Assembly: GCA_037189985.1 (NCBI GenBank) | Contig: JBBCJX010000005.1 | Location: 1 to 64,000, forward strand | Reading direction: 5' to 3' | Origin: UBA2031 sp037189985 | Lineage (GTDB): Bacteria; Pseudomonadota; Gammaproteobacteria; Pseudomonadales; Moraxellaceae | DNA length: 64,000 nt | Part shown: positions 7,074 through 18,296 of the stretch, piece after piece | Numbering within the stretch: position 1 is the first letter of the stretch | Layout: each line of letters begins with the position of its first letter | The notes under the pieces: model-generated | Databases searched by the model: none | What the model saw: only the letters and a program-made list of their open reading frames with translations | What the model was told of the DNA's origin: nothing | Made by a program: the position numbers and the translations under genes

Positions 7074-9002
7074 ATGGGCAGAATTATCGGTATCGATCTC
7101 GGCACGACCAATTCCTGCGTGGCCGTGATGGAAGGCGACAAGGTCAAGGTGATTGAAAACTCCGAAGGCGCGCGTACCACGCCTTCCATCGTCGCCTATA
7201 CCGACAATGAAGTGCTGGTGGGTGCCGGTGCCAAGCGCCAGGCCGTCACCAATCCCAAGAACACGCTGTTCGCCGTGAAGCGCCTCATCGGCCGCAAGTT
7301 CACGGACGACGTGGTGCAGAAAGACATCAAGATGGTGCCTTACACGATTGCCGCCGCGCCCAATGGTGATGCCTGGGTCGACGTGAAGGGCGACAAGAAA
7401 GCGCCGCCGCAGATTTCGGCTGAAGTGCTGAAGAAGATGAAGAAGACGGCCGAGGATTATCTCGGCGAGCCGGTGACCGAAGCCGTGATCACCGTGCCTG
7501 CTTATTTCAACGATTCGCAGCGTCAGGCCACCAAGGATGCCGGCAAGATCGCCGGCCTGGACGTGAAGCGCATCATCAACGAGCCGACCGCTGCTGCGCT
7601 GGCCTTTGGTCTCGACAAGAAAGAGGGTGATCGCAAGATTGCCGTCTATGACCTGGGCGGCGGCACCTTCGACGTGTCCATCATCGAAATCGCCGAGCTG
7701 GATGGCGAGCACCAGTTCGAAGTGCTGTCCACTAATGGCGACACCTTCCTGGGTGGTGAAGACTTCGACCTCAAGCTCATCGATTATCTTTCTGACGAAT
7801 TCAAGAAAGAGCAGGGCATCGATCTGCACAACGACCCTCTGGCCCTGCAGCGCCTGAAAGAAGCCGCCGAAAAAGCCAAGATCGAGCTGTCCACCGCACA
7901 GCAGACCGAAGTGAATCTGCCTTACATCACGGCAGATGCAACCGGCCCCAAGCACCTCAACATCAAGGTGACGCGCGCCAAGCTGGAGTCGCTGGTGGAC
8001 GAGCTGGTGGCACGCACCATCGAGCCTTGCAAGGTGGCGCTGAATGACGCTGGTCTCAAGGTCTCCGACATTGGCGACATCATCCTTGTCGGTGGCCAGA
8101 CACGCATGCCGCTGGTGCTGGAAAAGGTGAAGGCCTTCTTCGGCAAGGAGCCGCGTCGTGACGTGAATCCTGACGAAGCAGTGGCCATCGGTGCTGCCGT
8201 ACAGGGCGCCGTGCTTTCCGGTGACGTGAAGGACGTGCTGCTGCTGGACGTGACGCCGCTCAGCCTGGGTATCGAAGTGGCCGGTGGCGAGATGAACGTG
8301 CTCATCGAAAAGAACACGACCATCCCCACCAAGAAATCGCAGACCTACTCGACCTACAGTGACAACCAGACGGCTGTCACCATCCAGGTCTACCAGGGCG
8401 AGCGCAAGAAAGCTGCTGCCAACAAGCTGCTGGGCCGCTTCGACCTCACTGACATTCCGCCCGCACCGCGCGGCATGCCGCAGATCGAAGTCGCTTTCGA
8501 CATCGACGCCAACGGCATCCTGTCCGTGAGCGCGAAGGACAAGGCCACCGGCAAGGCACAGAGTATCGTCATCAAGGCCAACTCCGGTCTGTCCGACGAG
8601 GAAATTGAAAAAATGGTGCGCGACGCCGAGGCGAATGCCGAGGAGGACCGCAAGTTTACGGATCTGGTGCATGCACGTAACAGTGCTGACCAGCTCGTGC
8701 ACGCCACGCGCAAAGCGCTGACGGATCTGGGCGACAAGGCCAGTGACGAGGAAAAGACCGCGATCGAAGCTGCGATCAAAGAACTGGAAGAAGCCATCCA
8801 GGGCAATGATCACGAAGTCATCACGGCCAAGACCGAGGCTTTGTCGCAGGCTTCCCTGCCGCTGATGCAGAAGGCCTATGCCGAACAGCAGGGTGCCGCC
8901 GGTGCAGGTGATGCCGCGGCCGGCCCGGAAGCTGGCGGCAGCCAGGCTGACAATGGCGCTGTCGATGCCGAGTTTGAAGAAGTCAAAGACGACAAGAAGT
9001 GA
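7074..9002 (+). CDS. dnaK: Chaperone DnaK (Hsp70)
   Basis: A 642-residue Hsp70. The N-terminal ATPase domain starts with GRIIGIDLGTTNSCVAV and carries the phosphate-binding AVYDLGGGTFDVSI and ILVGGQTRMP motifs. The linker VLLLDVTPLSLG leads to the substrate-binding domain (about 390-505) and the helical lid, ending in the acidic EEVKDDKK tail. A GTG at 7071 precedes ATG 7074; AAGGAG (7061-7066) is 7 bases from the ATG, so 7074 is preferred. It works with DnaJ and GrpE in protein folding. Confidence 0.98.
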   Translation: MGRIIGIDLGTTNSCVAVMEGDKVKVIENSEGARTTPSIVAYTDNEVLVGAGAKRQAVTNPKNTLFAVKRLIGRKFTDDVVQKDIKMVPYTIAAAPNGDAWVDVKGDKKAPPQISAEVLKKMKKTAEDYLGEPVTEAVITVPAYFNDSQRQATKDAGKIAGLDVKRIINEPTAAALAFGLDKKEGDRKIAVYDLGGGTFDVSIIEIAELDGEHQFEVLSTNGDTFLGGEDFDLKLIDYLSDEFKKEQGIDLHNDPLALQRLKEAAEKAKIELSTAQQTEVNLPYITADATGPKHLNIKVTRAKLESLVDELVARTIEPCKVALNDAGLKVSDIGDIILVGGQTRMPLVLEKVKAFFGKEPRRDVNPDEAVAIGAAVQGAVLSGDVKDVLLLDVTPLSLGIEVAGGEMNVLIEKNTTIPTKKSQTYSTYSDNQTAVTIQVYQGERKKAAANKLLGRFDLTDIPPAPRGMPQIEVAFDIDANGILSVSAKDKATGKAQSIVIKANSGLSDEEIEKMVRDAEANAEEDRKFTDLVHARNSADQLVHATRKALTDLGDKASDEEKTAIEAAIKELEEAIQGNDHEVITAKTEALSQASLPLMQKAYAEQQGAAGAGDAAAGPEAGGSQADNGAVDAEFEEVKDDKK

Positions 9003-9009
9003 CCCGTGC

Positions 9010-9078
9010 CCTTGCGCTTTCCCTGAACAGGGCTAGCGCAAGGCGAAGGAAACAAGCGACGCGGGGATATCCCCGCGT
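9010..9078 (+). promoter_or_regulatory. Two strong hairpins between dnaK and dnaJ
   Basis: CCTTGCGCT (9010-9018) pairs with AGCGCAAGG (9035-9043) around an inner CCCTG-aa-CAGGG hairpin. Next comes a perfect 20-base palindrome at 9059-9078 (ACGCGGGGAT / ATCCCCGCGT). No proper T-tract follows, so these look like partial terminators or mRNA-stability elements that lower dnaJ expression relative to dnaK. Function is inferred from position. Confidence 0.5.
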
Positions 9079-9118
9079 TTGCGTGTCTGTCTGATCCGGA
9101 TTTTTTGCAGGGTGTAAA

Positions 9119-10246
9119 ATGGCGAAGCGAGATTATTACGAAGTACTGGGTATTGCGAAAACAGCCGATGCGGATGAAATCAAGAAGGCCTATCGCAAGC
9201 TCGCCATGAAACACCATCCGGACCGCAATCCGGATGACAAGGCCGCCGAGGAAAAATTCAAGGAAGCCAACGAAGCCTACGAAGTCCTCTCGGATGAAGA
9301 CAAGCGCGCTGCCTATGACCGCCATGGTCATGCCGGCGTCGATCCCAACATGGGTGGGGGTGGTTTTGGCGGTGGTGCCGGCAATTTCTCCGATATTTTC
9401 GGCGATGTCTTTGGCGACATTTTCGGTGGCGGGCGTGGCGGTGGTGGCCAGCGCAGCAACCGCGGCGCTGACCTGCGCTACACGCTGGAGCTTGATCTCG
9501 AAGAAGCCGTGAAAGGCACCAAGGTACAGATACGTGTTCCCACGCTATCCACCTGTGAAGTTTGTGACGGCAGCGGTGCCAAGAAAGGTACCAGTGCCGA
9601 GACCTGCCGTACCTGTGCCGGCCAAGGCCAGGTGCGCGTGCAGCAGGGCTTCTTCTCCATGGCCCAGACCTGCCCGACCTGCCGTGGTCGTGGCAAGACC
9701 ATCAAGGATCCTTGCACTGCCTGTCATGGCCAGGGTCGTGTCGAAAAGAACAAGACACTGGAAGTGAAGATTCCCGCTGGCGTAGATACCGGTGATCGAA
9801 TCCGCCTTGCCGGTGAAGGCCAGGCCGGCGCGAACGGCGGCCAGACGGGCGATCTCTATGTGCAGGTGGCCGTGCGCGACCACAAGATTTTCGAGCGTGA
9901 TGGCGCCGACCTGTATTGCGAGGTTCCCATTTCCTTTGCGGATGCCGCACTCGGTGGCGAACTGGAAGTGCCGACACTCGATGGCCGCGTGAAACTCAAG
10001 ATTCCCGAAGGCACCCAGACCGGCAAACTCTTCCGCCTGCGCGGCAAGGGCGTGAGCCCGGTGCGCGGTGGCGGCCCCGGCGATCTTTTCTGCAAGATCG
10101 CTGTGGAGACCCCAGTCAAGCTCAGCAAGAAACAGAAAGAGCTGCTTCGCGAGTTCCAGAACGACATGGACGGGGAGGGCAGCCAGCACTCGCCCAAGAA
10201 GAGCTCTTGGTTCGACTCCATTTCCAGCCTGTTTGGCGAGAAATGA
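9119..10246 (+). CDS. dnaJ: Co-chaperone DnaJ (Hsp40)
   Basis: A 375-residue type I J-protein. The J domain (residues 1-70) has the HPD motif in MKHHPDRNPDD. A Gly/Phe-rich linker (about 75-115) follows, then four CxxCxGxG-type zinc repeats (about 145-210: CEVCDGSG, CRTCAGQG, CPTCRGRG, CTACHGQG) and the C-terminal substrate-binding domains. It stimulates DnaK ATPase and delivers clients. AGGG lies 6-9 bases before the ATG. Confidence 0.98.
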   Translation: MAKRDYYEVLGIAKTADADEIKKAYRKLAMKHHPDRNPDDKAAEEKFKEANEAYEVLSDEDKRAAYDRHGHAGVDPNMGGGGFGGGAGNFSDIFGDVFGDIFGGGRGGGGQRSNRGADLRYTLELDLEEAVKGTKVQIRVPTLSTCEVCDGSGAKKGTSAETCRTCAGQGQVRVQQGFFSMAQTCPTCRGRGKTIKDPCTACHGQGRVEKNKTLEVKIPAGVDTGDRIRLAGEGQAGANGGQTGDLYVQVAVRDHKIFERDGADLYCEVPISFADAALGGELEVPTLDGRVKLKIPEGTQTGKLFRLRGKGVSPVRGGGPGDLFCKIAVETPVKLSKKQKELLREFQNDMDGEGSQHSPKKSSWFDSISSLFGEK

Positions 10247-10261
10247 TACAAGGAGGGCGGC

Positions 10262-10519
10262 ATGCTTTTATTCTGGATGTTTCTTGTCGCAGCTAGAGAG
10301 TTCTCGATTTTTGCAGCGAGAGTAATGAGGGATGTGTATCTCGCTGGCGCCGTATTATTGCCCGCAGCCATCCTTGGTCTGTTCTCTCAGGGAACGTATG
10401 CTTTCTCGCTATGTTTCATGGGATTGTTGCTCTTCTTCGTATTTGCCGAGCGTTATATGCAGAACGTTGCCGATGAGTACGGGAAGGCAGTTCACAAGTA
10501 TGGTTGGAGTTCGACATGA
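10262..10519 (+). CDS. Small membrane protein of unknown function, coupled to dapB
   Basis: An 85-residue protein with two predicted transmembrane segments (about residues 25-43, LAGAVLLPAAILGLF, and 46-66, FSLCFMGLLLFFVFA) and a polar C-terminus. A strong ribosome site AAGGAGGG precedes the ATG. Its stop overlaps the dapB start as ATGA (10516-10519), implying translational coupling. It is more AT-rich than dnaJ and dapB. I do not recognise a family. Pseudomonas usually has dapB close behind dnaJ, so this looks like a lineage-specific insertion into the operon. Confidence 0.75.
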   Translation: MLLFWMFLVAAREFSIFAARVMRDVYLAGAVLLPAAILGLFSQGTYAFSLCFMGLLLFFVFAERYMQNVADEYGKAVHKYGWSST

Positions 10520-11319
10520 CTCGTATTGCAGTTGCAGGTGCCGGTGGTCGCATGGGCCGCGCCTTGATCCAGGCAGTGGCAGCGGCGGAAGGGGCCGTGC
10601 TGGCAGCGGCCATCGAGCGCCCGGATTCTTCCTTGCTGGGCACCGATGCAGGTGAGCTGGCGGGAGTCGGTGCTCTGGGCGTCAGGATCACAGGTGATCT
10701 GGCTGCCGTGGCGAATGATTTTGATGTGCTGATTGATTTCACGGCACCGGCCGCGACAGCGCTGCATGTGGAGATTTGCCGTCAGGCCGGCAAGAAGATC
10801 GTGATCGGCACGACCGGGCTGGACGAGGCGCAGAAGTCTGCCCTCAAGACGGCATCCGTCAGCACGGGTATTGTCTATTCCGGCAACTATTCGATTGGCG
10901 TGAATGTGACCTTGCGCCTGCTGGAGCTGGCCGCCGAAACCTTTGGCGATACCGTGGATGTGGAAATCATCGAGGCCCATCACCGGCACAAGGTGGACGC
11001 GCCTTCCGGTACGGCACTGATGATGGGTGAGGCCGTAGCGGGCGCGCTGGGTCGTGACCTCAAGAAAGTCGCCGTCTATGAGCGCCATGGCCACACCGGC
11101 GCCCGTGAACGTGAAAGCATTGGCTTCCAGACGATACGTGGCGGTGACATCGTGGGCGACCACAATGTCATGTTCATTGGTGAGGGCGAGCGCGTGGAAA
11201 TCCGCCACGTTGCCACCAGCCGCATGAATTTCGCCAACGGTGCCGTGCGTGCGGCGCAATGGGTGGCGGGTCGCGAGCCCGGGCTCTATGACATGCGTGA
11301 TGTATTGAAGCTGCGCTGA
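10516..11319 (+). CDS. dapB: 4-hydroxy-tetrahydrodipicolinate reductase
   Basis: A 267-residue DapB of the lysine/diaminopimelate pathway; it reduces the product of DapA using NAD(P)H. The Rossmann motif AGAGGRMGRALI is at residues 7-18, the conserved EAHHRHKVDAPSGTAL (about 155-170) contains the catalytic His/Lys region, and the C-terminus DVLKL is typical. ATG 10516 is chosen over an in-frame ATG at 10504 because GGAG lies 6 bases upstream and it forms an ATGA overlap with the preceding small gene. A strong terminator follows. Confidence 0.97.
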   Translation: MTRIAVAGAGGRMGRALIQAVAAAEGAVLAAAIERPDSSLLGTDAGELAGVGALGVRITGDLAAVANDFDVLIDFTAPAATALHVEICRQAGKKIVIGTTGLDEAQKSALKTASVSTGIVYSGNYSIGVNVTLRLLELAAETFGDTVDVEIIEAHHRHKVDAPSGTALMMGEAVAGALGRDLKKVAVYERHGHTGARERESIGFQTIRGGDIVGDHNVMFIGEGERVEIRHVATSRMNFANGAVRAAQWVAGREPGLYDMRDVLKLR

Positions 11320-11330
11320 TGTGCAGACAC

Positions 11331-11358
11331 AAAAAAGCCGGCAGTAGCCGGCTTTTTT
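11331..11358. terminator. Bidirectional terminator between dapB and the diguanylate cyclase gene
   Basis: AAAAAAGCCGGC, AGTA loop, GCCGGCTTTTTT: a perfect stem with A- and T-tracts, so it can end dapB transcription (plus) and that of the convergent GGDEF gene (minus). Confidence 0.9.
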
Positions 11359-11373
11359 GTGGGCGCTGCAAGC

Positions 11374-12639
11374 TCAGGCAACAGCTTTGTCAGTCTGGCC
11401 ATCCACGCTGACACGATTGCGCCCGCTTTCCTTGGCACGGTAAAGCGCCTGGTCGGCGGCCAGCAACAGGGCTTCCGGGCCTTTGTGCTGTGATGAGGGT
11501 GTCAGGCTGGCAACACCGAAGCTGGCCGTGACGCTGCCATGGCTAGAACTCTGGTGCGGAATGGCCAGCTCCACGATGCGGTCGCGCAGGCGCTCCGCAA
11601 TGATGCTGGCCTGCTGGGTCGTGGCATTGGTCAGCACCAGAACAAATTCCTCACCGCCATAACGTGCGGCAAGGTCGCCCGGACGACGGGCAAAGTCTTT
11701 CAGGGCGCCGGCTACTTCGCGCAGGCACTCGTCCCCGGCCTGATGGCCGTAGGTGTCGTTGAAAAGCTTGAAATGATCGACATCGATCATGATGAGGCCC
11801 AGGGGCTCGCGCTTGCGCAAGGCGCGCTGCCACTCGGTGGCCAGGTTCACATCCAGCGAGCGGCGGTTGGCGATCTGGGTGAGGCCATCGATGGCGGTGA
11901 GGTATTGCAGGCGCAGGTTGGACTCTTCCAGGTCGTGCTTTTCAAAGTTCAGCAGGCGCGACTGCAGGTAGTTCTGCCGCAGGCTGCGCTCGATCAGGAA
12001 GGTGCCCACCAGTGCATAGAGGGCCGATGCAATGGCGACGAAGTTGTTGATGATGAGCAGCTTCACCGGTGGCTCGCTGACCAGACCCCAGTTGCCGGGC
12101 AGGGCAGCAAGCAGGCCGGGCAGCCTTGCATCACCAAAGGCGATGAAGCCCACGTTGAGTGTCAGCACCATGATGATGGCGGCGGGCATGCCCCACATGA
12201 ACTGGAGCCGGGACAGCACGAACACCACCAGCATCACCATGGTGATGGCGCCGGAGTAATAGTGATTGAAGGGCTCGCTGGCATGTACGGAAATGCCGAC
12301 GAGGCCGGCAACGCAAAGGCAGCCGCCGATGGTGGCTAACTGCTGCATGTAGCGTTCGCCCAGCCGCGTGCGGGAAAGAAGGAGCATGCCCAGCATGGGC
12401 GCGACGATCAGCAGGCGGAAGGTCCAGAGCTCGCCGGCAACCTCGGGCATCCAGAAGGGATCCACAACCCCGCAGGCCAGCAGGATGACGCAACCCAGCA
12501 GCATGGCAAGTTGCATGTGGGTGCGATAGCGGCGGCTGTAGTCCTGCTGGAACTCGGCTTCGAGGACCTTGGGAAAGCGCAGGCGCCAGCCCTTGTTGTC
12601 CAAGAGCTGGCGCAGTGCATTGAGTTCTGTTTGTTCCAT
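11374..12639 (-). CDS. Membrane diguanylate cyclase (GGDEF)
   Basis: A 421-residue protein that should make cyclic di-GMP. The N-terminal half has about six transmembrane segments (residues 45-235) resembling MASE-type sensors, then a short helical linker and a C-terminal GGDEF domain (about 255-415). The active site is RYGGEEFVLVL, and an inhibitory I-site RPGD lies five residues before it, so product feedback is expected. No EAL domain is present. ATG 12639 is chosen over a longer ORF to 12840, whose extra residues look unlike protein. It diverges from carA and is convergent with dapB. Confidence 0.88.
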   Translation of the reverse strand: MEQTELNALRQLLDNKGWRLRFPKVLEAEFQQDYSRRYRTHMQLAMLLGCVILLACGVVDPFWMPEVAGELWTFRLLIVAPMLGMLLLSRTRLGERYMQQLATIGGCLCVAGLVGISVHASEPFNHYYSGAITMVMLVVFVLSRLQFMWGMPAAIIMVLTLNVGFIAFGDARLPGLLAALPGNWGLVSEPPVKLLIINNFVAIASALYALVGTFLIERSLRQNYLQSRLLNFEKHDLEESNLRLQYLTAIDGLTQIANRRSLDVNLATEWQRALRKREPLGLIMIDVDHFKLFNDTYGHQAGDECLREVAGALKDFARRPGDLAARYGGEEFVLVLTNATTQQASIIAERLRDRIVELAIPHQSSSHGSVTASFGVASLTPSSQHKGPEALLLAADQALYRAKESGRNRVSVDGQTDKAVA

Positions 12640-12823
12640 GCCTGACCTGATCTTGTTGTTTGGGTCTGGACGGCAATCCGGGATGGGGGTGCGTAAAAGC
12701 GATGGCAGCATAAGGGAGGCTGCAGGAGCAAGAGAGCGTCCGCCGACCGGCGGCAAGTGCTGATCATACGGCGCGGCTGACTCGCTGGACGCATCGAAAG
12801 CAGCCCGACAGCGCTGCTGCTGT

Positions 12824-12852
12824 TGGACACAAATGGTCATTTTCCGTAGAAT
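12824..12852 (+). promoter_or_regulatory. Candidate sigma-70 promoter of carA
   Basis: TGGACA (12824-12829), 17-base spacer, TAGAAT (12847-12852): five of six matches in each hexamer with ideal spacing. It would start a leader of about 140 bases before carA. Confidence 0.65.
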
Positions 12853-12912
12853 TCGCGCTCAATCTGTGCCCGGTGCGGGTCTCCGCACGGTCCGGCACCC
12901 TCAAAATTCCGG

Positions 12913-12999
12913 ATGAGTCCTAAAAAAGCGAGAAGGAGCCCCTCTTTCTCGCTTTTTTACACGGGCGCGTCCCGCCAGCATTCCTTGAATCGGAGGTAG
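12913..12999 (+). CDS. Possible carA leader peptide
   Basis: A 28-codon reading frame from ATG 12913 to TAG 12997-12999 lies wholly within the carA leader. It contains an Arg-Arg pair (AGA AGG) inside the ascending arm of the attenuator hairpin, and its stop overlaps the carA ribosome site. Arginine is an end product that needs carbamoyl phosphate. Its own ribosome site is poor. Translation is a guess from position and content; it may be just leader RNA. Confidence 0.3.
   Translation: MSPKKARRSPSFSLFYTGASRQHSLNRR
12922..12958 (+). terminator. Attenuator-like terminator in the carA leader
   Basis: AAAAAAGCGAGAA pairs with TTCTCGCTTTTTT around a loop that can pair further (GGAG / CCTC). A full intrinsic terminator with a T-tract lies between the carA promoter and carA, with no plus-strand gene ending before it. 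The dapB transcript already stops at 11358. Transcription attenuation of carAB is therefore the simplest reading; an upstream GC hairpin (about 12869-12900) could be a competing structure. Confidence 0.7.
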
Positions 13000-13001
13000 G
13001 T

Positions 13002-14135
13002 TTGAGCAAGCCCGCCCTTCTCGTCCTGCAAGACGGCAGCGTCTTCCGCGGGACATCCATAGGCGCCGACGGCCTCAGCAGCGGTGAAGTCGTGTTCAAC
13101 ACGGCCATGACCGGCTACCAGGAAGTCCTCACTGACCCGTCCTATGCCCGTCAGATCGTCACCCTGACCTATCCCCATATCGGCAATACCGGGGTGAACA
13201 GCGAGGACGAAGAGGCCAAGGAGCTGTGGGCCGCCGGCCTCATCATCCGCGACCTCAGCATGATTCCCTCCAGCTTCCGCTCCCAGGAAACGCTGTCGGA
13301 CTACCTCAAGCGCCGCAACATCGTCGGCATCGCCGATATCGACACCCGCCGCCTGACCCGCATCCTGCGCGAGAAGGGTGCCCAGAACGGCGCCATCATC
13401 GCCGGCGACAGCGTCGATGAAGCCAAGGCTCTCGCCGCCGCCAAGGCCTTCCCCGGCCTCAAGGGCATGGACCTGGCCAAGGTGGTGTCGGTCAAGGAGA
13501 GCTACCGCTGGACCGAGGGCAGCTGGATCTTGGGCAAGGGCCATGTCACGCCCACCGCCCCCGCCAAATTCAAGGTCGTGGCCTATGACTACGGTGTGAA
13601 GGTCAACATCCTGCGCATGCTGGTCGATCGTGGCTGCGACGTCACCGTGGTGCCGGCGCAGACCCCGGCCGCGGACGTGCTGAAGCTGAATCCGGACGGC
13701 ATCTTCCTGTCCAACGGCCCTGGCGACCCCGAGCCCTGCGACTACGCCATCGCCGCCATCAAGGAATTCCTCAATACCGACATCCCGGTGTTCGGTATCT
13801 GCCTGGGCCACCAGCTGCTGGCGCTGGCCTCCGGTGCCAGGACGGTGAAGATGGGCCTGGGCCACCACGGCGCCAACCATCCCGTGCAGGACATCGAGAA
13901 AGGCACGGTGATGATCACCTCGCAGAACCACGGTTTTGCGGTGGACGAGACCACGCTGCCGGCCACCCTGCGCGTGACGCACCGCTCGCTCTTCGATGGT
14001 TCCAACCAGGGCATACATCGCAACGACAAGCCGGCCTTCAGCTTCCAGGGTCACCCCGAAGCCAGCCCCGGTCCGCACGATGCCTCGCCGCTGTTCGACC
14101 ACTTCATTGAATTGATGCAGGCCCGGAAGAAGTAA
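13002..14135 (+). CDS. carA: Carbamoyl-phosphate synthase small subunit
   Basis: A 377-residue glutamine amidotransferase subunit that supplies ammonia to CarB for carbamoyl phosphate (arginine and pyrimidines). The N-terminal small-subunit domain is followed by a class I GATase domain with the nucleophile in FGICLGHQLL and the catalytic His-Glu in FQGHPEASPG. The start codon is TTG (13002), supported by GGAGG 5 bases upstream and by the conserved MSKPALLVLQDG start. Only 3 bases separate it from carB. Confidence 0.97.
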   Translation: MSKPALLVLQDGSVFRGTSIGADGLSSGEVVFNTAMTGYQEVLTDPSYARQIVTLTYPHIGNTGVNSEDEEAKELWAAGLIIRDLSMIPSSFRSQETLSDYLKRRNIVGIADIDTRRLTRILREKGAQNGAIIAGDSVDEAKALAAAKAFPGLKGMDLAKVVSVKESYRWTEGSWILGKGHVTPTAPAKFKVVAYDYGVKVNILRMLVDRGCDVTVVPAQTPAADVLKLNPDGIFLSNGPGDPEPCDYAIAAIKEFLNTDIPVFGICLGHQLLALASGARTVKMGLGHHGANHPVQDIEKGTVMITSQNHGFAVDETTLPATLRVTHRSLFDGSNQGIHRNDKPAFSFQGHPEASPGPHDASPLFDHFIELMQARKK

Positions 14136-14138
14136 GCC

Positions 14139-17356
<3,218 letters not shown>

Positions 17357-17357
<1 letters not shown>

Positions 17358-17833
17358 TGCAACGTTTTCCCATGACCAAGCAGGGCCACGATGCCCTGCA
17401 GGCTGAATTGCAGCATCTCAAGACCGTGGAGCGCCCGCGCATTTCTGCGGCCATTGCGGAAGCGCGTGCGCACGGTGATCTCAAGGAAAATGCCGAATAC
17501 CATGCGGCCCGCGAGCAGCAGGGCTTCGTGGAAGGCCGTATCCAGGATATCGAAGGCAAGCTTTCCAGCGCCCAGGTGATTGATGTCACCACCATGCCCA
17601 AGACTGGCAAGGTGATCTTCGGCGTCACGGTGGACATCGTGAATGTGGATACCGATGAAACCAAGACCTACCAGATCGTGGGTGACGACGAAGCGGACAT
17701 CAAGGCCAACAAGATTTCCGTGAACTCTCCGATTGCCCGTGGCCTCATCGGCAAGGAGGAGGGTGATACCGTCGGTATCCAGACGCCGGGCGGTGTGGTC
17801 GAGTATGAAATTGTGGAAGTGCGCTACGAGTAA
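17357..17833 (+). CDS. greA: Transcription elongation factor GreA
   Basis: A 158-residue GreA, which stimulates RNA polymerase to cleave backtracked RNA. The N-terminal coiled coil (residues 1-75) carries the acidic tip region GDLKENAEYHAAREQQ; the C-terminal FKBP-like domain ends ISVNSPIARGLIGKEEGD. ATG 17357 overlaps the carB stop and has AAGGAG 8 bases upstream; the TTG at 17354 is less likely. The carAB-greA order is that of Pseudomonas. Confidence 0.97.
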
Positions 17834-17845
17834 GGTCGATACGCC

Positions 17846-17880
17846 AATAAAAAGCCCCGGCATGTCCGGGGCTTTTTATT
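17846..17880. terminator. Bidirectional terminator between greA and yhbY
   Basis: AATAAAAAGCCCCGG, CATG, then TCCGGGGCTTTTTATT: a strong GC stem with A- and T-tracts serving the convergent greA and yhbY genes. Confidence 0.9.
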
Positions 17881-17885
17881 GCCAC

Positions 17886-18206
17886 TCATTCCTTGAGGTG
17901 ACTGTGGCGCAGCAGGTTGGATAGCTTGGGGTTGGGCTTTTTGGCGGGACGATAGAGCAGCACGATCTTGCCGATGATCTGTACTATCTGGGCGTGGCTG
18001 CTTTTGGCGATCTGCTGCATGGCTGCCGCGCGCTCGTCCCGGTCTTCGCCGTTGACCCGGACCTTGATCAGCTCGTGGTCTTCCAGAGCACGGTCCGTCT
18101 CTGCCAGGATGCCCTCGGTCAGCCCCTGCCCGCCGGTCATGACCACGGGCGATAGCGCGTGACCGATACTGCGGAAGCGTTTCTTTTCGGCAATCGAGAG
18201 CGGCAT
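17886..18206 (-). CDS. yhbY: CRM-domain RNA-binding protein YhbY
   Basis: A 106-residue ribosome-associated protein with a CRM (YhbY) domain: KKRFRSIGHALSPVVMTGGQGLTEG with the GxxG loop, then ELIKVRVNG and a final IVLLYRP strand. E. coli YhbY associates with 50S precursors. The ATG at 18206 is preferred to a longer frame to 18269. It diverges from rlmE, as in other gammaproteobacteria. Confidence 0.92.
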   Translation of the reverse strand: MPLSIAEKKRFRSIGHALSPVVMTGGQGLTEGILAETDRALEDHELIKVRVNGEDRDERAAAMQQIAKSSHAQIVQIIGKIVLLYRPAKKPNPKLSNLLRHSHLKE

Positions 18207-18296
18207 GATGGCGGGGACCCTGCTTTTGTGGAGTGATTCTGGTAAAAAGGGCGCCCATTCTAGCCACAAAGCCCCCGTTGCTCACGCATTCCCGTC

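Noticed and set aside
6858..8813. A 651-codon minus-strand frame opposite dnaK (a weaker case of the same kind lies opposite ftsH at 18534-20333 and pnp at 32047-33912).
   Set aside because: Each lies fully antisense to an undoubted gene, with low-complexity composition and no ribosome site or motifs.
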